Source of the DNA: Haliea sp.
GTDB taxonomy: Bacteria; Pseudomonadota; Gammaproteobacteria; Pseudomonadales; Halieaceae
Assembly: GCA_016704305.1 (NCBI GenBank)
Contig: JADJAL010000031.1
Span: 1 to 64,000 of the forward strand
Reading direction: 5' to 3'
Length of the DNA stretch: 64,000 bases
Part shown: positions 19,041 through 27,296 of the stretch, piece after piece
Layout of the letters: each line of letters begins with the position of its first letter
How positions within the stretch are numbered: position 1 is the first letter of the stretch
Notes under the pieces: generated by a model
What the model was told of the DNA's origin: nothing
Seen by the model: the letters and a program-made list of their open reading frames with translations, nothing else
Databases searched by the model: none
Made by a program: the position numbers and the translations under genes

Positions 19041-19787
19041 TTACGGCGGCTTTGCTGGCAGTTTGCGCAAAGCGCGGTGGTAGGCTTCCGCCGCAAGAAT
19101 TTTTCCTTCCATCGGCGATAGATCCCGCATCTGCCGCCGCCACGCTCGCAAGAAGCGCATACGATCCGTGCGACCGAGAACGGCCAGCGGCAGCGAGTTC
19201 ATCTGTACCAGGTTGCGCAGCAGTAGCTTTCCCGGGGTCGGAATTCTTTGCGTGTTGCCCTCGTTGTTGATCAGCGTAAAACGGAACTGGTCCTTCACCA
19301 ACGCGGCCAGCACATTGTCCGGGCGCAGTTCGCCATGAATAAAGCCGGTGGCGTGGACTCGCCCAATGAATGTGCCCAGCGCATGGAGCAGTTGTCGCCG
19401 CAGTCGCAGCTGTTCTGCATTCCTGCCAGCGAGCGTCTCGCAGAGCCAGCGTTGAATGCTGTCGCCAGGCGCCGCAACGGTATACAGATACTCTCCTCCG
19501 CCCGGAAGTTGCCCCCAGAGCACGTTGTGGGGTGCGTCTATGCCCGCCTGCAGCAGTGCTTCGGCGTTCAGGCGTGCGCGGGTAGCGCGGCTGCCCTTGA
19601 CCTGCGCCCGCAGCGCGGCGGCGGGACTGCGCGGCAGGTACTCCTTGTAATAGAGCTGCAGCGTTGGATTGACGGCGACCCGCGTGGATGCGGAGCTGCT
19701 CACTCGCTGCCAGTCATCCGGCAGGTAGTCGCCTGACAACTGCACAGCCCATTCGCGTAACTGCTCGGCATGAGCGTCGGTGCTGAT
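19041..19787 (-). CDS. Second WaaP-like LPS kinase family protein (non-standard start)
   Basis: About 249 residues. Kinase-like motifs: LQLYYKEYLPRSP (Lys strand), AEALLQAGIDAPHNVLWG, and the catalytic-loop equivalent GRVHATGFIHGELRPDNVLAA followed by RFTLINNEGNT where DFG/DLHR would be expected. The loop Asp is replaced (HGELRPDN) and the DFG equivalent is LINNEG, so it may be a divergent kinase or pseudokinase. The frame is open far upstream and overlaps rfbD on the other strand, so the real start must be later. A strong GGAGGAA lies just upstream of ATC AGC ACC GAC at 19787, suggesting the intended start MSTDAHAEQLREW with ATC instead of ATG. Convergent with the other kinase-like gene. Confidence 0.65.
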   Translation of the reverse strand: MSTDAHAEQLREWAVQLSGDYLPDDWQRVSSSASTRVAVNPTLQLYYKEYLPRSPAAALRAQVKGSRATRARLNAEALLQAGIDAPHNVLWGQLPGGGEYLYTVAAPGDSIQRWLCETLAGRNAEQLRLRRQLLHALGTFIGRVHATGFIHGELRPDNVLAALVKDQFRFTLINNEGNTQRIPTPGKLLLRNLVQMNSLPLAVLGRTDRMRFLRAWRRQMRDLSPMEGKILAAEAYHRALRKLPAKPP

Positions 19788-20051
19788 AGTGAAATTCCTC
19801 CGGTAGAACTTCTGGGCGCCAGCATTAGCGCATTCTATGCCGCAAGACCGCGCACTCTGCAAGTTCGCTGTGACAGGCGCACCGCAAGGGGATATGCGGT
19901 AGTCACCGGCGCAGCGTGGGGTTATCATGGCCGGCAAAATAAGGTCGGCCAACCAGGCCGTCGTATCGCACAGTAATGACACCGCTACGATGACCATCAC
20001 AATGGCAATGACAATGGCCGTGCAACCAGACTTGGCAACGAAGGGGCGTGT

Positions 20052-20933
20052 TTGAAGCAGAACGTATTGATACTGGGAGCCGGCGGGCAGCTCGGTCGGG
20101 AATTGCAGCGCACCGTGCCGGCCGGGGTGGAGAGTATTGCCATGGCGCGCACGCAACTGGATATCAGCGACGCCAGTGCGGTGGAAGACTGTCTGGCAGC
20201 CCTGATGCCGCAGCAGGTCATCAACGCGGCGGCGTATACCGCAGTGGATAAAGCCGAGTCCGAACCCGCCGCCGCACATCGCGGCAATGCCGAAGGCCCG
20301 GGTGTGCTGGCTGCGGCGTGTGCCCGCCACGGCCTGCGATTTATTCATATCTCCACCGATTTCGTATTCGATGGCACGGCGTCCCAGCCCTATCGACCGG
20401 AGGCTCCTGCCGCGCCGCTGGGAGAGTACGGACGCAGCAAGCGCGCCGGTGAAGTGGCGGTGCAAAGCGCGCTGCCGGAAGCGCTTATCCTGCGCACCGG
20501 CTGGGTGTACTCAAGTTTTGGCGGCAATTTTGTCAAGACCATGTTGCGCCTGATGCGCGAGCGGGACGAGTTGGCCGTGGTGACCGATCAGGTCGGCACG
20601 CCAACCTGGGCACACGGCCTGGCAGAGGCGGTGTGGGCCGCGGCCGCGCGGCCGAAGCTGGGCGGCTTTTATCACTGGAGCGATGCCGGCGTGTGCAGCT
20701 GGTACGATTTCGCCGTCGCCATTTATGAAGAAGGACTCGCGCAGGGACTGCTGACCAAGCCGGTGACGATTCGGCCGATCCCCGCCGCCGAGTATCCCAC
20801 GCCGGCGCAACGCCCGGCCTACAGTGTATTGGACAAGTCGAGCAGCTGGCGCGATTTTGCGCTCACGGGCGTCCATTGGCGCCAGCAATTGCGGGCGATG
20901 CTCGCGGATTTGAAGGAGCTGGCAGATGCCTAA
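20052..20933 (+). CDS. rfbD: dTDP-4-dehydrorhamnose reductase
   Basis: Last step of dTDP-L-rhamnose synthesis: NAD(P)H reduction of dTDP-6-deoxy-L-lyxo-4-hexulose. Extended SDR fold: N-terminal GAGGQLGRELQ nucleotide loop, HISTDFVFDG with the active-site Thr, and YGRSKRAGE containing the YxxxK pair. 293 residues, normal. The start is a TTG at 20052 (KQNVLILGAGG), with AAGGGG five to ten bases upstream; no ATG fits. Its last 8 bases overlap rfbB, so rfbD-rfbB form an operon. Confidence 0.95.
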   Translation: MKQNVLILGAGGQLGRELQRTVPAGVESIAMARTQLDISDASAVEDCLAALMPQQVINAAAYTAVDKAESEPAAAHRGNAEGPGVLAAACARHGLRFIHISTDFVFDGTASQPYRPEAPAAPLGEYGRSKRAGEVAVQSALPEALILRTGWVYSSFGGNFVKTMLRLMRERDELAVVTDQVGTPTWAHGLAEAVWAAAARPKLGGFYHWSDAGVCSWYDFAVAIYEEGLAQGLLTKPVTIRPIPAAEYPTPAQRPAYSVLDKSSSWRDFALTGVHWRQQLRAMLADLKELADA

Positions 20934-21993
20934 ATCCCTACTGGTCACCGGAGCAGCCGGTTTTATCGGCGCCAACTTTGTGCACTATTGGATGCAACAG
21001 CATCCCGACGACAAGGTGGTGGCGTACGACGCACTCACCTATGCCGGCAACCGCGCCAACCTTGCGGCATTGCAGGACAACCCGAACTTCAGTTTCGTGC
21101 ACGCGGACATTTGCGATTACGAGCGGGTACTGCAGGCGCTGCGCGAGCACGGTATCGATACCGTGGTGCACTTTGCCGCGGAGAGCCATGTGGATCGCTC
21201 GATTACCGGCCCGGATGCGTTTATCGAAACCAATATCGTCGGCACCCACACGCTGCTGAAGGCGGCGCGTGAAGTGTGGCTGTCGAGTGGTGCGCGGCAA
21301 GCGCACCGCTTTCACCATGTGTCGACGGACGAGGTCTACGGTTCGCTTGCTATCGATGCGCCCGGCTTTCACGAGCAGCAGAAATACGAACCCAACTCGC
21401 CCTATTCCGCCAGCAAGGCGGCCTCGGACCATCTGGTGCGCGCCTATCACCACACCTACGGCCTGCAGGTCACCACCAGCAATTGCTCCAATAACTACGG
21501 CCCTTACCACTTTCCGGAAAAACTGATTCCGCTGTGCCTGACCAACATCCTGCGCGGACGCCCGCTGCCGGTGTACGGCGACGGCAGCAATATTCGCGAC
21601 TGGTTGTACGTGGAGGATCACTGCCGCGGTATCGAACTGGTGCTGCTAAAGGGCGAGGTCGGGGAAACCTACAATATCGGTGGCAACAACGAGTGGAACA
21701 ACCTCAATATCGTGCATCTTCTGTGCGACCAGATGGATGCGCGCTTTGCGGCCGAGCCCGCGCTCGCGTCCCGCTTTCCCGATGCGCCGGGCAGCACCGG
21801 TCGCAGCGCCCGCGATCTAATCAAATTTGTTGAGGATCGCGCCGGACACGACTGGCGCTACGCGATCGACGCCAGCAGGATCATGGGCGAACTGGGCTAC
21901 CAGCCGCACGAGAGTTTCGAGACGGGCCTGCAGCGCACGCTGGATTGGTATCTCTCTAACGAGGAGTGGTGGCGGCCGTTGTTGGTTAAGTAA
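20926..21993 (+). CDS. rfbB: dTDP-glucose 4,6-dehydratase
   Basis: Second step of dTDP-rhamnose synthesis: dehydrates dTDP-glucose to the 4-keto-6-deoxy sugar with bound NAD. 355 residues. GAAGFIGANFVHY Rossmann loop, HFAAESHVDRSI, HVSTDEVYGSL, catalytic YSASKAASDH, and NCSNNYGPYHFPEKLIPL are all typical. The ATG at 20926 lies within the end of rfbD. Downstream is a 415-base interval with two large hairpins, then rfbC and rfbA on the opposite strand, so the four rfb genes form two convergent pairs rather than one operon. Confidence 0.97.
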   Translation: MPKSLLVTGAAGFIGANFVHYWMQQHPDDKVVAYDALTYAGNRANLAALQDNPNFSFVHADICDYERVLQALREHGIDTVVHFAAESHVDRSITGPDAFIETNIVGTHTLLKAAREVWLSSGARQAHRFHHVSTDEVYGSLAIDAPGFHEQQKYEPNSPYSASKAASDHLVRAYHHTYGLQVTTSNCSNNYGPYHFPEKLIPLCLTNILRGRPLPVYGDGSNIRDWLYVEDHCRGIELVLLKGEVGETYNIGGNNEWNNLNIVHLLCDQMDARFAAEPALASRFPDAPGSTGRSARDLIKFVEDRAGHDWRYAIDASRIMGELGYQPHESFETGLQRTLDWYLSNEEWWRPLLVK

Positions 21994-22079
21994 TTGCTTC
22001 GGGGGATATTTCGGTGCCTGGTTCTCTCATAATTCCGAAGTTCGCCCGACACTGGCTTTTCAGGTTCGTGCTCGCGATC

Positions 22080-22166
22080 GGCTCAGGTCAGGGAAGCCTT
22101 TTCGCCTGCTTCCCCTATGCGGGCCACCCAATACTCGCATGCAAAAAGGCTTCCCTGACCTGAGCC
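22080..22166. repeat. 23-bp perfect inverted repeat (hairpin 1)
   Basis: Arms at 22080-22102 (begins GGCTCAGGTCAGGG, ends TTTT) and 22144-22166 (exact reverse complement), loop 41 bases. Read directly from sequence. Lies between the 3' ends of rfbB and rfbC; either a bidirectional transcription/processing barrier or a mobile palindromic unit. Confidence 0.85.
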
Positions 22167-22217
22167 TCGAACTGTGCCTATCCGAGAGATGAGAGTCCGA
22201 GTTTTCGCACGGAAAGA

Positions 22218-22294
22218 GGGCCCGGGTATCGGGTAAGCAAATCGTTCGCGAGTATCGGGGAAGCGAGCGATTTGCTTACCCGATACCTGGGCCC
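22218..22294. repeat. 32-bp inverted repeat with two G-U-compatible mismatches (hairpin 2)
   Basis: Arms 22218-22249 (begins GGGCCCGGGTATCGGG) and 22263-22294, loop 13 bases. Only two positions differ from perfect complementarity. In plus-strand RNA both would be G-U wobble pairs (22224/22288 and 22245/22267), so the stem is continuous over 32 pairs. Located 51 bases after hairpin 1. Confidence 0.85.
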
Positions 22295-22408
22295 GGCGCT
22301 CTAGCCCGATTCTCCAACCCGGTTCCCAACAAACGCTTTTTTGTACTCGACAGCCCAACCGGTGCTGCCGACAAGCGCGATTTTCAAACCCAACAGCCGA
22401 CCCCGTGC

Positions 22409-22957
22409 TCAATCAAAACGCGGGCAATCGTCCCAGCGGAGCCCCTGCGAATCTTTGGCAGACAACTGCGGCGTCTCCCCCGGCGGCACCGGCCATTCGA
22501 TACCCACTGTAGGGTCATCCCAGGCCAGCGACTTTTCACTGGCCGGGTGGTAAACGTCGGTACACTTGTAGATGAAATCCGCGTAATCAGAGGTGACGTA
22601 GAAGCCGTGCGCGAACCCCGGCGGCACCCACAACATGCGCCGGTTGTCCGCGCTAAGGGTCACGCCATACCACTTCCCGAGCGTCGGGGAGCTCTGGCGC
22701 AGGTCCACGGCAACATCGAAAACCTCGCCCGAAGTGACGCGCACCAGTTTGCCCTGGGTGTGTTCCATCTGGAAATGCAGGCCGCGCAGGATGCCGCGCG
22801 CCGAGCGGCTGTGGTTGTCCTGCACAAAATCGAGATCGAATCCCGCTGTGCGAAAAGTCTCGCGGTTCCAGGTTTCCATAAAGAACCCGCGCTGGTCGCC
22901 GAACACCGTGGGTTCCAGCAGGTAGACATCCTTAAGCGGCGTTGCTACAAATTTCAT
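22409..22957 (-). CDS. rfbC: dTDP-4-dehydrorhamnose 3,5-epimerase
   Basis: Third step of dTDP-rhamnose synthesis, a cofactor-free double epimerisation in a cupin fold. 182 residues. Typical text: VYLLEPTVFGDQRGFFMETW, RGILRGLHFQ (catalytic His region), GKLVRVTSGEVFDVAVDLR, YKCTDVYHPASEKSLAWDDP. Its start overlaps the end of rfbA by four bases (ATGA type), so rfbA-rfbC are one transcript running leftward. Confidence 0.96.
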   Translation of the reverse strand: MKFVATPLKDVYLLEPTVFGDQRGFFMETWNRETFRTAGFDLDFVQDNHSRSARGILRGLHFQMEHTQGKLVRVTSGEVFDVAVDLRQSSPTLGKWYGVTLSADNRRMLWVPPGFAHGFYVTSDYADFIYKCTDVYHPASEKSLAWDDPTVGIEWPVPPGETPQLSAKDSQGLRWDDCPRFD

Positions 22958-23853
22958 GCGAAGACCACTCCTTCATCTCTCAACAGGTTCTTGAGGTAGA
23001 GACCGTAGCCGCTTTTTTCCAGCGGTTTGGCCAGCGCCAGTAACTCCTCGGCGCTGATGTAGCCCTTGCGGTAGGCCACTTCCTCGGGGCACGCGATTTT
23101 CAAGCCCTGGCGCTCCTCCACCACGCGGATGAAATTGGCGGCGTCGAGCAGGGAGTTGTGGGTGCCGGTGTCCAGCCATGCGGTGCCCCGGCTCAGCACT
23201 TCCACCCGCAGGTCGCCGCGCTCCAGGTAGGCTTTATTCACATCGGTGATCTCCAGCTCGCCGCGATGCGACGGGCGCACCGCCTTGGCGATCTCGACCA
23301 CATCGTTGTCGTAAAAGTACAGGCCGGTGACGGCGTAGTGGGAGCGCGGCTGGGCCGGCTTTTCCTCAATATTTTCGGCCACGCCGTTCTTGTCGAAGCT
23401 GACTACCCCGTAGCGCTCCGGGTCCTGCACATAGTAGGCGAAGACGGAAGCCCCGGTGTCGCGGCTGGCGGCGCTGGTCAGCTTCTGCGAAAAGCCGCCG
23501 CCGTAAAAGATGTTATCGCCCAGCACCAGGCTGGCCGGTGATCTGCCGATGAAGTCTTCCCCGAGGATGAAAGCCTGGGCCAGTCCATCGGGGCTCGGTT
23601 GCACGGTGTACTGAATGTTGATGCCCCAGCGGGAGCCGTCGCCGAGCAGGTCGCTGAACGCGCTCTGGTCGCGCGGCGTGGTGATAATCAATATATCGCG
23701 GATACCGGCCAGCATCAGGGTGGCCAGTGGGTAGTAAATCATCGGTTTGTCGTAAATCGGCATCAACTGTTTGCTGACGGTGCTGGTCAGGGGGTGCAGG
23801 CGGGTACCTGACCCACCCGCCAGGATGAGCCCTTTATAGGTATTGGTTGTCAT
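22954..23853 (-). CDS. rfbA: Glucose-1-phosphate thymidylyltransferase
   Basis: First step of dTDP-rhamnose synthesis: glucose-1-phosphate plus dTTP to dTDP-glucose; normally feedback-inhibited by dTDP-rhamnose. GLILAGGSGTRLHPLT signature, PIYDKPMIYYPLATLM, LGDNIFYGGGF and EIEEKP-like NIEEKPAQPRSHYAVTG are present. I chose ATG 23853 (MTTNTYKGLIL), giving 299 residues; an in-frame TTG at 23874 would add seven. First gene of the rfbA-rfbC pair, divergent from the glycosyltransferase at 24124 across about 270 bases that presumably hold both promoters and include a duplicated GTTTCGGACAACA (24064-24090). Confidence 0.95.
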   Translation of the reverse strand: MTTNTYKGLILAGGSGTRLHPLTSTVSKQLMPIYDKPMIYYPLATLMLAGIRDILIITTPRDQSAFSDLLGDGSRWGINIQYTVQPSPDGLAQAFILGEDFIGRSPASLVLGDNIFYGGGFSQKLTSAASRDTGASVFAYYVQDPERYGVVSFDKNGVAENIEEKPAQPRSHYAVTGLYFYDNDVVEIAKAVRPSHRGELEITDVNKAYLERGDLRVEVLSRGTAWLDTGTHNSLLDAANFIRVVEERQGLKIACPEEVAYRKGYISAEELLALAKPLEKSGYGLYLKNLLRDEGVVFA

Positions 23854-24123
23854 CGGGAAGCGCTCTGGTTGCAAAGCGAAGGATTATAGCGGCATCTGTG
23901 CGAGATTGGCGACAGAGCCGAGCCCGGCCGCAGTCAGGGGTGGATTTTTGACCAGTAGCTGATTAGAATCTAACCCCTTTTGGTGGGGAGTTTTGGGTAG
24001 ATCGGTGCCATTCAGTGCATATCGGTCTGACTGAAGCAGCGGCATAACCCCTTCCATTCATCCCGTTTCGGACAACAGTTTCGGACAACAACAGAGGACG
24101 CCGTTATCTGGCATCTGGGTACA

Positions 24124-25422
24124 GTGCAGGACAAACTGCCACCGATGACAGGTGTATCGGGTGCTCCTGCGCTCGCCGTTGCCGTGGAGCAGCCACTGCG
24201 TATCGCCCTGCTGGGTTATCGCAGCCAGCCGCACGGCGGTGGTCAGGGCGTCTATATGCGCTACCTCAGCAAGGCGCTGGTGGATGCGGGTCACACTGTC
24301 GACGTGATTTCTGGCCCGCCCTACCCCCACCTCGATCCCCGCGTCCGCCTGATCACCTTGCCCAGCCTGGATCTGTTTGAGAATGGGCTGGGCTCTCTGC
24401 GCCCGCACCACCTGAAGTCCCTGAGCAATATCATCGAATGGCTGAGCCAGCTGACGGGTGGGTTTGCCGAGCCGCTGACATTCGGGCGCCGAGCGGCGAA
24501 GTACCTGCGCCAGCACGGCCACAACTATGATCTAATCCACGACAACCAGAGCCTCAGTTACGGCATGCTGGAAATCCAGGACATGGGCCTGCCGCTGGTG
24601 ACGACAGTACATCACCCCATCACCAGCGACCTGCGTATTGCCCTGGCCGCCGCGCGCACCTGGAAGGAGCGCATGTTCATCCGGCGCTGGCACTCCTTTC
24701 TGAAGATGCAGAAAAAAGTCATCAAGCAGTTGCGCCATATTGTCACGGTGTCCGATTGTTCGCGCCAGGACATTGCCCGGGATTTCGGTTTGCAACCGGC
24801 CGGCATCAGCCTGGCGCACAACGGCATCGACATCGACGTGTTCAAGCCCGTGCCGGGTGTCGAGCGCAATCCGCGCCGGTTGATGGCCACCTGTTCGGCG
24901 GATGCGCCGCTCAAGGGTTTGCGTTACCTGCTGCACGCCTACGCCCGCTTGCTGAAGCGCTATCCGGACCTGGAATTGCTACTGGTCAGCAAGCCCAATC
25001 CGGGCGGCAAGACCGAACGCCTCGTGCAGCAACTCGGCCTGGCCGATAAAGTGCGCTTCGTCAACGGCATCAGCACTGAGCAGATGGTGCAGTACTATGC
25101 CGAGGCGGCCATCGCCGTGGTGCCCTCTGTCTATGAGGGCTTCGGGCTGCCGGCGGGCGAGGCGATGGCCTGCGGGGTACCAGTGGTGTCCACCGATGGC
25201 GGCGCCCTGCCGGAGGTAGTCGGCGATGCCGGCGTGATCGTGCCGGCGAAGAATGTCGATGCGCTGGTCGGCGCTATAGATGCACTGCTGCGGGACCCGC
25301 AACGGCGCGCCGAGCTGGGCGCGCGCGGCAAACAGCGTATCGAGAAGAATTTCTGCTGGCAGGTCTGTGCGCGGCAGATGACGGCGTATTACCGACAGGT
25401 GTTGGCAAATGAAAACGGTTGA
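24124..25422 (+). CDS. GT4-family glycosyltransferase
   Basis: 432 residues, GT-B fold retaining glycosyltransferase. N-terminal domain begins LRIALLGYRSQPHGGGQGVYMRYLSKAL with the glycine loop; the C-terminal nucleotide-sugar domain contains KPNPGGKTERL and EGFGLPAGEAMACGVPVVSTDGG (the EX7E pair). Probably transfers a sugar to a lipid-linked or LPS acceptor; donor unknown, though rhamnose or mannose would fit next to rfb genes. The start is a GTG at 24124, or ATG at 24145; no clear SD. Overlaps the following methyltransferase by 14 bases, which itself overlaps the next gene, so all three are co-translated. Confidence 0.85.
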   Translation: MQDKLPPMTGVSGAPALAVAVEQPLRIALLGYRSQPHGGGQGVYMRYLSKALVDAGHTVDVISGPPYPHLDPRVRLITLPSLDLFENGLGSLRPHHLKSLSNIIEWLSQLTGGFAEPLTFGRRAAKYLRQHGHNYDLIHDNQSLSYGMLEIQDMGLPLVTTVHHPITSDLRIALAAARTWKERMFIRRWHSFLKMQKKVIKQLRHIVTVSDCSRQDIARDFGLQPAGISLAHNGIDIDVFKPVPGVERNPRRLMATCSADAPLKGLRYLLHAYARLLKRYPDLELLLVSKPNPGGKTERLVQQLGLADKVRFVNGISTEQMVQYYAEAAIAVVPSVYEGFGLPAGEAMACGVPVVSTDGGALPEVVGDAGVIVPAKNVDALVGAIDALLRDPQRRAELGARGKQRIEKNFCWQVCARQMTAYYRQVLANENG

Positions 25423-26125
25423 TTTCCGGCGCCTGCCGCTGGCTGCGGGCGACATCGTGCTGGATCTGGGGTGTGGCGAAGGCCGCCACGTCATCAGCGC
25501 CTATGTCGAGGCGGATATCCATTCCGTCGGCGTGGACCTGTCGCTCAAGGACCTGAAAATCACCCGTGAACGCTTTGAACACTTTGCCGAACCCGACAAC
25601 GACGCCAAATCCTTCGGCCTGTCCTCTGCCAGTGCGCTGAACCTGCCGTTTGCCGACAACACCTTCGACAAGGTCATTTGCAGCGAGGTGCTGGAGCATA
25701 TCCCCGACTATCGCGGCGCGCTGCGCGAGATAGAGCGCGTGCTGAAGCCCGGCGGCCTGTTCTGCGCCAGCGTGCCAAGGCGCTGGCCGGAAAAAATCTG
25801 CTGGGCCCTGAGCGAGGGCTATTACCAGGTCCCGGGTGGCCATCTGCGTATTTTTCGCAGCGACGAGTTGCGCAGTGAAATTGAGTTTCTGGGCTTTACA
25901 CATTACTACCGTCATTGGGCACACGCCTTGCATGTCCCTTTCTGGTGGCTGAAGTGCCTGTTCTGGCAGAGCCAGGACACCAACTGGCTGATCAAGCAGT
26001 ACCACCGCCTGTTGGTGTGGGACCTGATGAAGAATCCGGCGCTGACCCGGATCCTGGAGAAGAGCATGAACCCGATCATGGGCAAGAGCGTAGTGATGTA
26101 CTTTCGCAAGCAGGCGGCATCATGA
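25409..26125 (+). CDS. Class I SAM-dependent methyltransferase
   Basis: 238 residues. Motif I VLDLGCGEGRHVISAY, acidic post-I VGVDLSLKDL, and motif for Methyltransf_11 proteins DNTFDKVICSEVLEHIPDYRG then EIERVLKPGGLFCASVP. The C-terminal third is rich in aromatic residues (HVPFWWLKCLFWQSQDTNW) and may sit at the membrane or bind a lipid. Substrate unknown; methylation of the sugar or lipid handled by the neighbouring glycosyltransferase is the simplest inference. Start ATG 25409 lies inside the end of the glycosyltransferase gene; stop overlaps the next start as ATGA. Confidence 0.8.
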   Translation: MKTVDFRRLPLAAGDIVLDLGCGEGRHVISAYVEADIHSVGVDLSLKDLKITRERFEHFAEPDNDAKSFGLSSASALNLPFADNTFDKVICSEVLEHIPDYRGALREIERVLKPGGLFCASVPRRWPEKICWALSEGYYQVPGGHLRIFRSDELRSEIEFLGFTHYYRHWAHALHVPFWWLKCLFWQSQDTNWLIKQYHRLLVWDLMKNPALTRILEKSMNPIMGKSVVMYFRKQAAS

Positions 26126-27198
26126 GTGGGCTATACCTCAGTCGCGGACTGTTTCCGGAAGAGTTCCTGCGCCCCACGGTGGATTTTATTCTCTCGTGTC
26201 AACGCCCCAGCGGCGAGATTCCCTGGTTTGAAGGCGGCTACACCGATCCCTGGGACCATGTCGAATCCGCCATGGGCCTGTCGATAGGCGGTGAGCTGCG
26301 CGCTGCGCGCCGGGCATATGAGTGGTTGGCCGCCCTGCAACTTCCGGACGGCAGCTGGTGGGCTTCTTACCGCGGGGAGGAGATCGACAACGCCAATCGG
26401 CGTGAGTCCAATTTTGTTGCCTATATTGCGACCGGCGTATGGCACCACTACCTGATCAGTGAGGACATGGAATTCCTGCGTGTCATGTGGCCAGTCGTCG
26501 ACAGGGCGATAGGTTTCGTCCTGTCGCTGCAGTCGGAGCACGGCGAAATCGACTGGGCTGTCGACGGGTCAGGGCAGGCCAAAGGCGATGCCCTCGTCAC
26601 CGGGTGCAGTTCCATCTACAAGAGCCTGGAGTGCGCGCACAACATCGCCGTCACGCTGGGCGAGGATCGCGCGCGCTGGTTGACGGCGCGCACGCGTCTG
26701 GGCAAGGCGCTGCGGCACAAGCCGGAGCGGTTTGATCGCACCTGGGAGAGCAAATCCCGCTATTCCATGGACTGGTTTTATCCGGTACTGGCAGGGGTAT
26801 ACACCGGCGTCGACGCACGTGCGCGATTGGCGTCGCGCTGGGATGAATTCGTGGAGGACAACCTCGGCTGTCGCTGCGAAAAGCAGCAACCGTGGGTGAC
26901 GATTGCCGAAAGCTGCGAGCTGGTGATGGCGCTGTTGGCGGCCGGCGATCACGCGCGTGCGGTAGAGGTCTACAGTTGGTTGCAGCAGTGGCGCACCAGC
27001 GACGGCTCTTACTGGACGGGTTACCAACTGGTGGAAGACCTGTTGTGGCCGGATGAAAGGCCTACCTGGACGGCTGGCGCCATTTTGCTGGCGGCTGACG
27101 CCCTCACCAAACACACCGCTGCGTCCGGCCTGTTCTGCAGCGTCACTCTGCTGGATGAGCACGAGGATGGGCGCGCGCGCCGCATTCTGGTTGACTGA
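26122..27198 (+). CDS. Prenyltransferase/terpene-cyclase-like alpha-alpha toroid protein
   Basis: 358 residues with repeated helix pairs of the squalene-cyclase/prenyltransferase-like (six-hairpin) type. QW-like repeats: ILSCQRPSGEIPWFEGG, AALQLPDGSWWASYRG and LQQWRTSDGSYWTGYQ. No DCTAE- or DXDD-type catalytic motif is visible, so this is not an obvious terpene cyclase. It may bind or process a polyprenyl-linked glycan or be a glycosidase-like toroid. ATG 26122 overlaps the methyltransferase stop (ATGA). The GT4/methyltransferase/toroid trio reads as one unit. No signal peptide seen, so cytosolic. Confidence 0.7.
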   Translation: MSGLYLSRGLFPEEFLRPTVDFILSCQRPSGEIPWFEGGYTDPWDHVESAMGLSIGGELRAARRAYEWLAALQLPDGSWWASYRGEEIDNANRRESNFVAYIATGVWHHYLISEDMEFLRVMWPVVDRAIGFVLSLQSEHGEIDWAVDGSGQAKGDALVTGCSSIYKSLECAHNIAVTLGEDRARWLTARTRLGKALRHKPERFDRTWESKSRYSMDWFYPVLAGVYTGVDARARLASRWDEFVEDNLGCRCEKQQPWVTIAESCELVMALLAAGDHARAVEVYSWLQQWRTSDGSYWTGYQLVEDLLWPDERPTWTAGAILLAADALTKHTAASGLFCSVTLLDEHEDGRARRILVD

Positions 27199-27296
27199 AG
27201 TAGTCCGGCGACGCCGCGCGGTACAACCCCGGTTATAAGTCCGGCTGCGATCCTGTATACAACCCTGTCTACATCAACAGACGCCGCAAAAACTGC

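Larger units (their letters stand above)
21994..22408. other. Intergenic interval between convergent rfbB and rfbC
   Basis: 415 bases with no credible gene. It contains two long near-perfect inverted repeats (listed separately). Neither is followed by a U-rich run on either strand, so classic Rho-independent termination is not evident. The remaining 110 bases next to rfbC show nothing I can assign. Confidence 0.7.

Noticed and set aside
19788..20465. N-terminal extension of the second kinase-like protein to 474 residues
   Set aside because: It would overlap rfbD over 400 bases on the other strand and shows no domain; a strong SD lies just upstream of 19787.
22218..22294. Rho-independent terminator
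   Set aside because: Stem is far longer than a normal terminator and no run of T follows on either strand.
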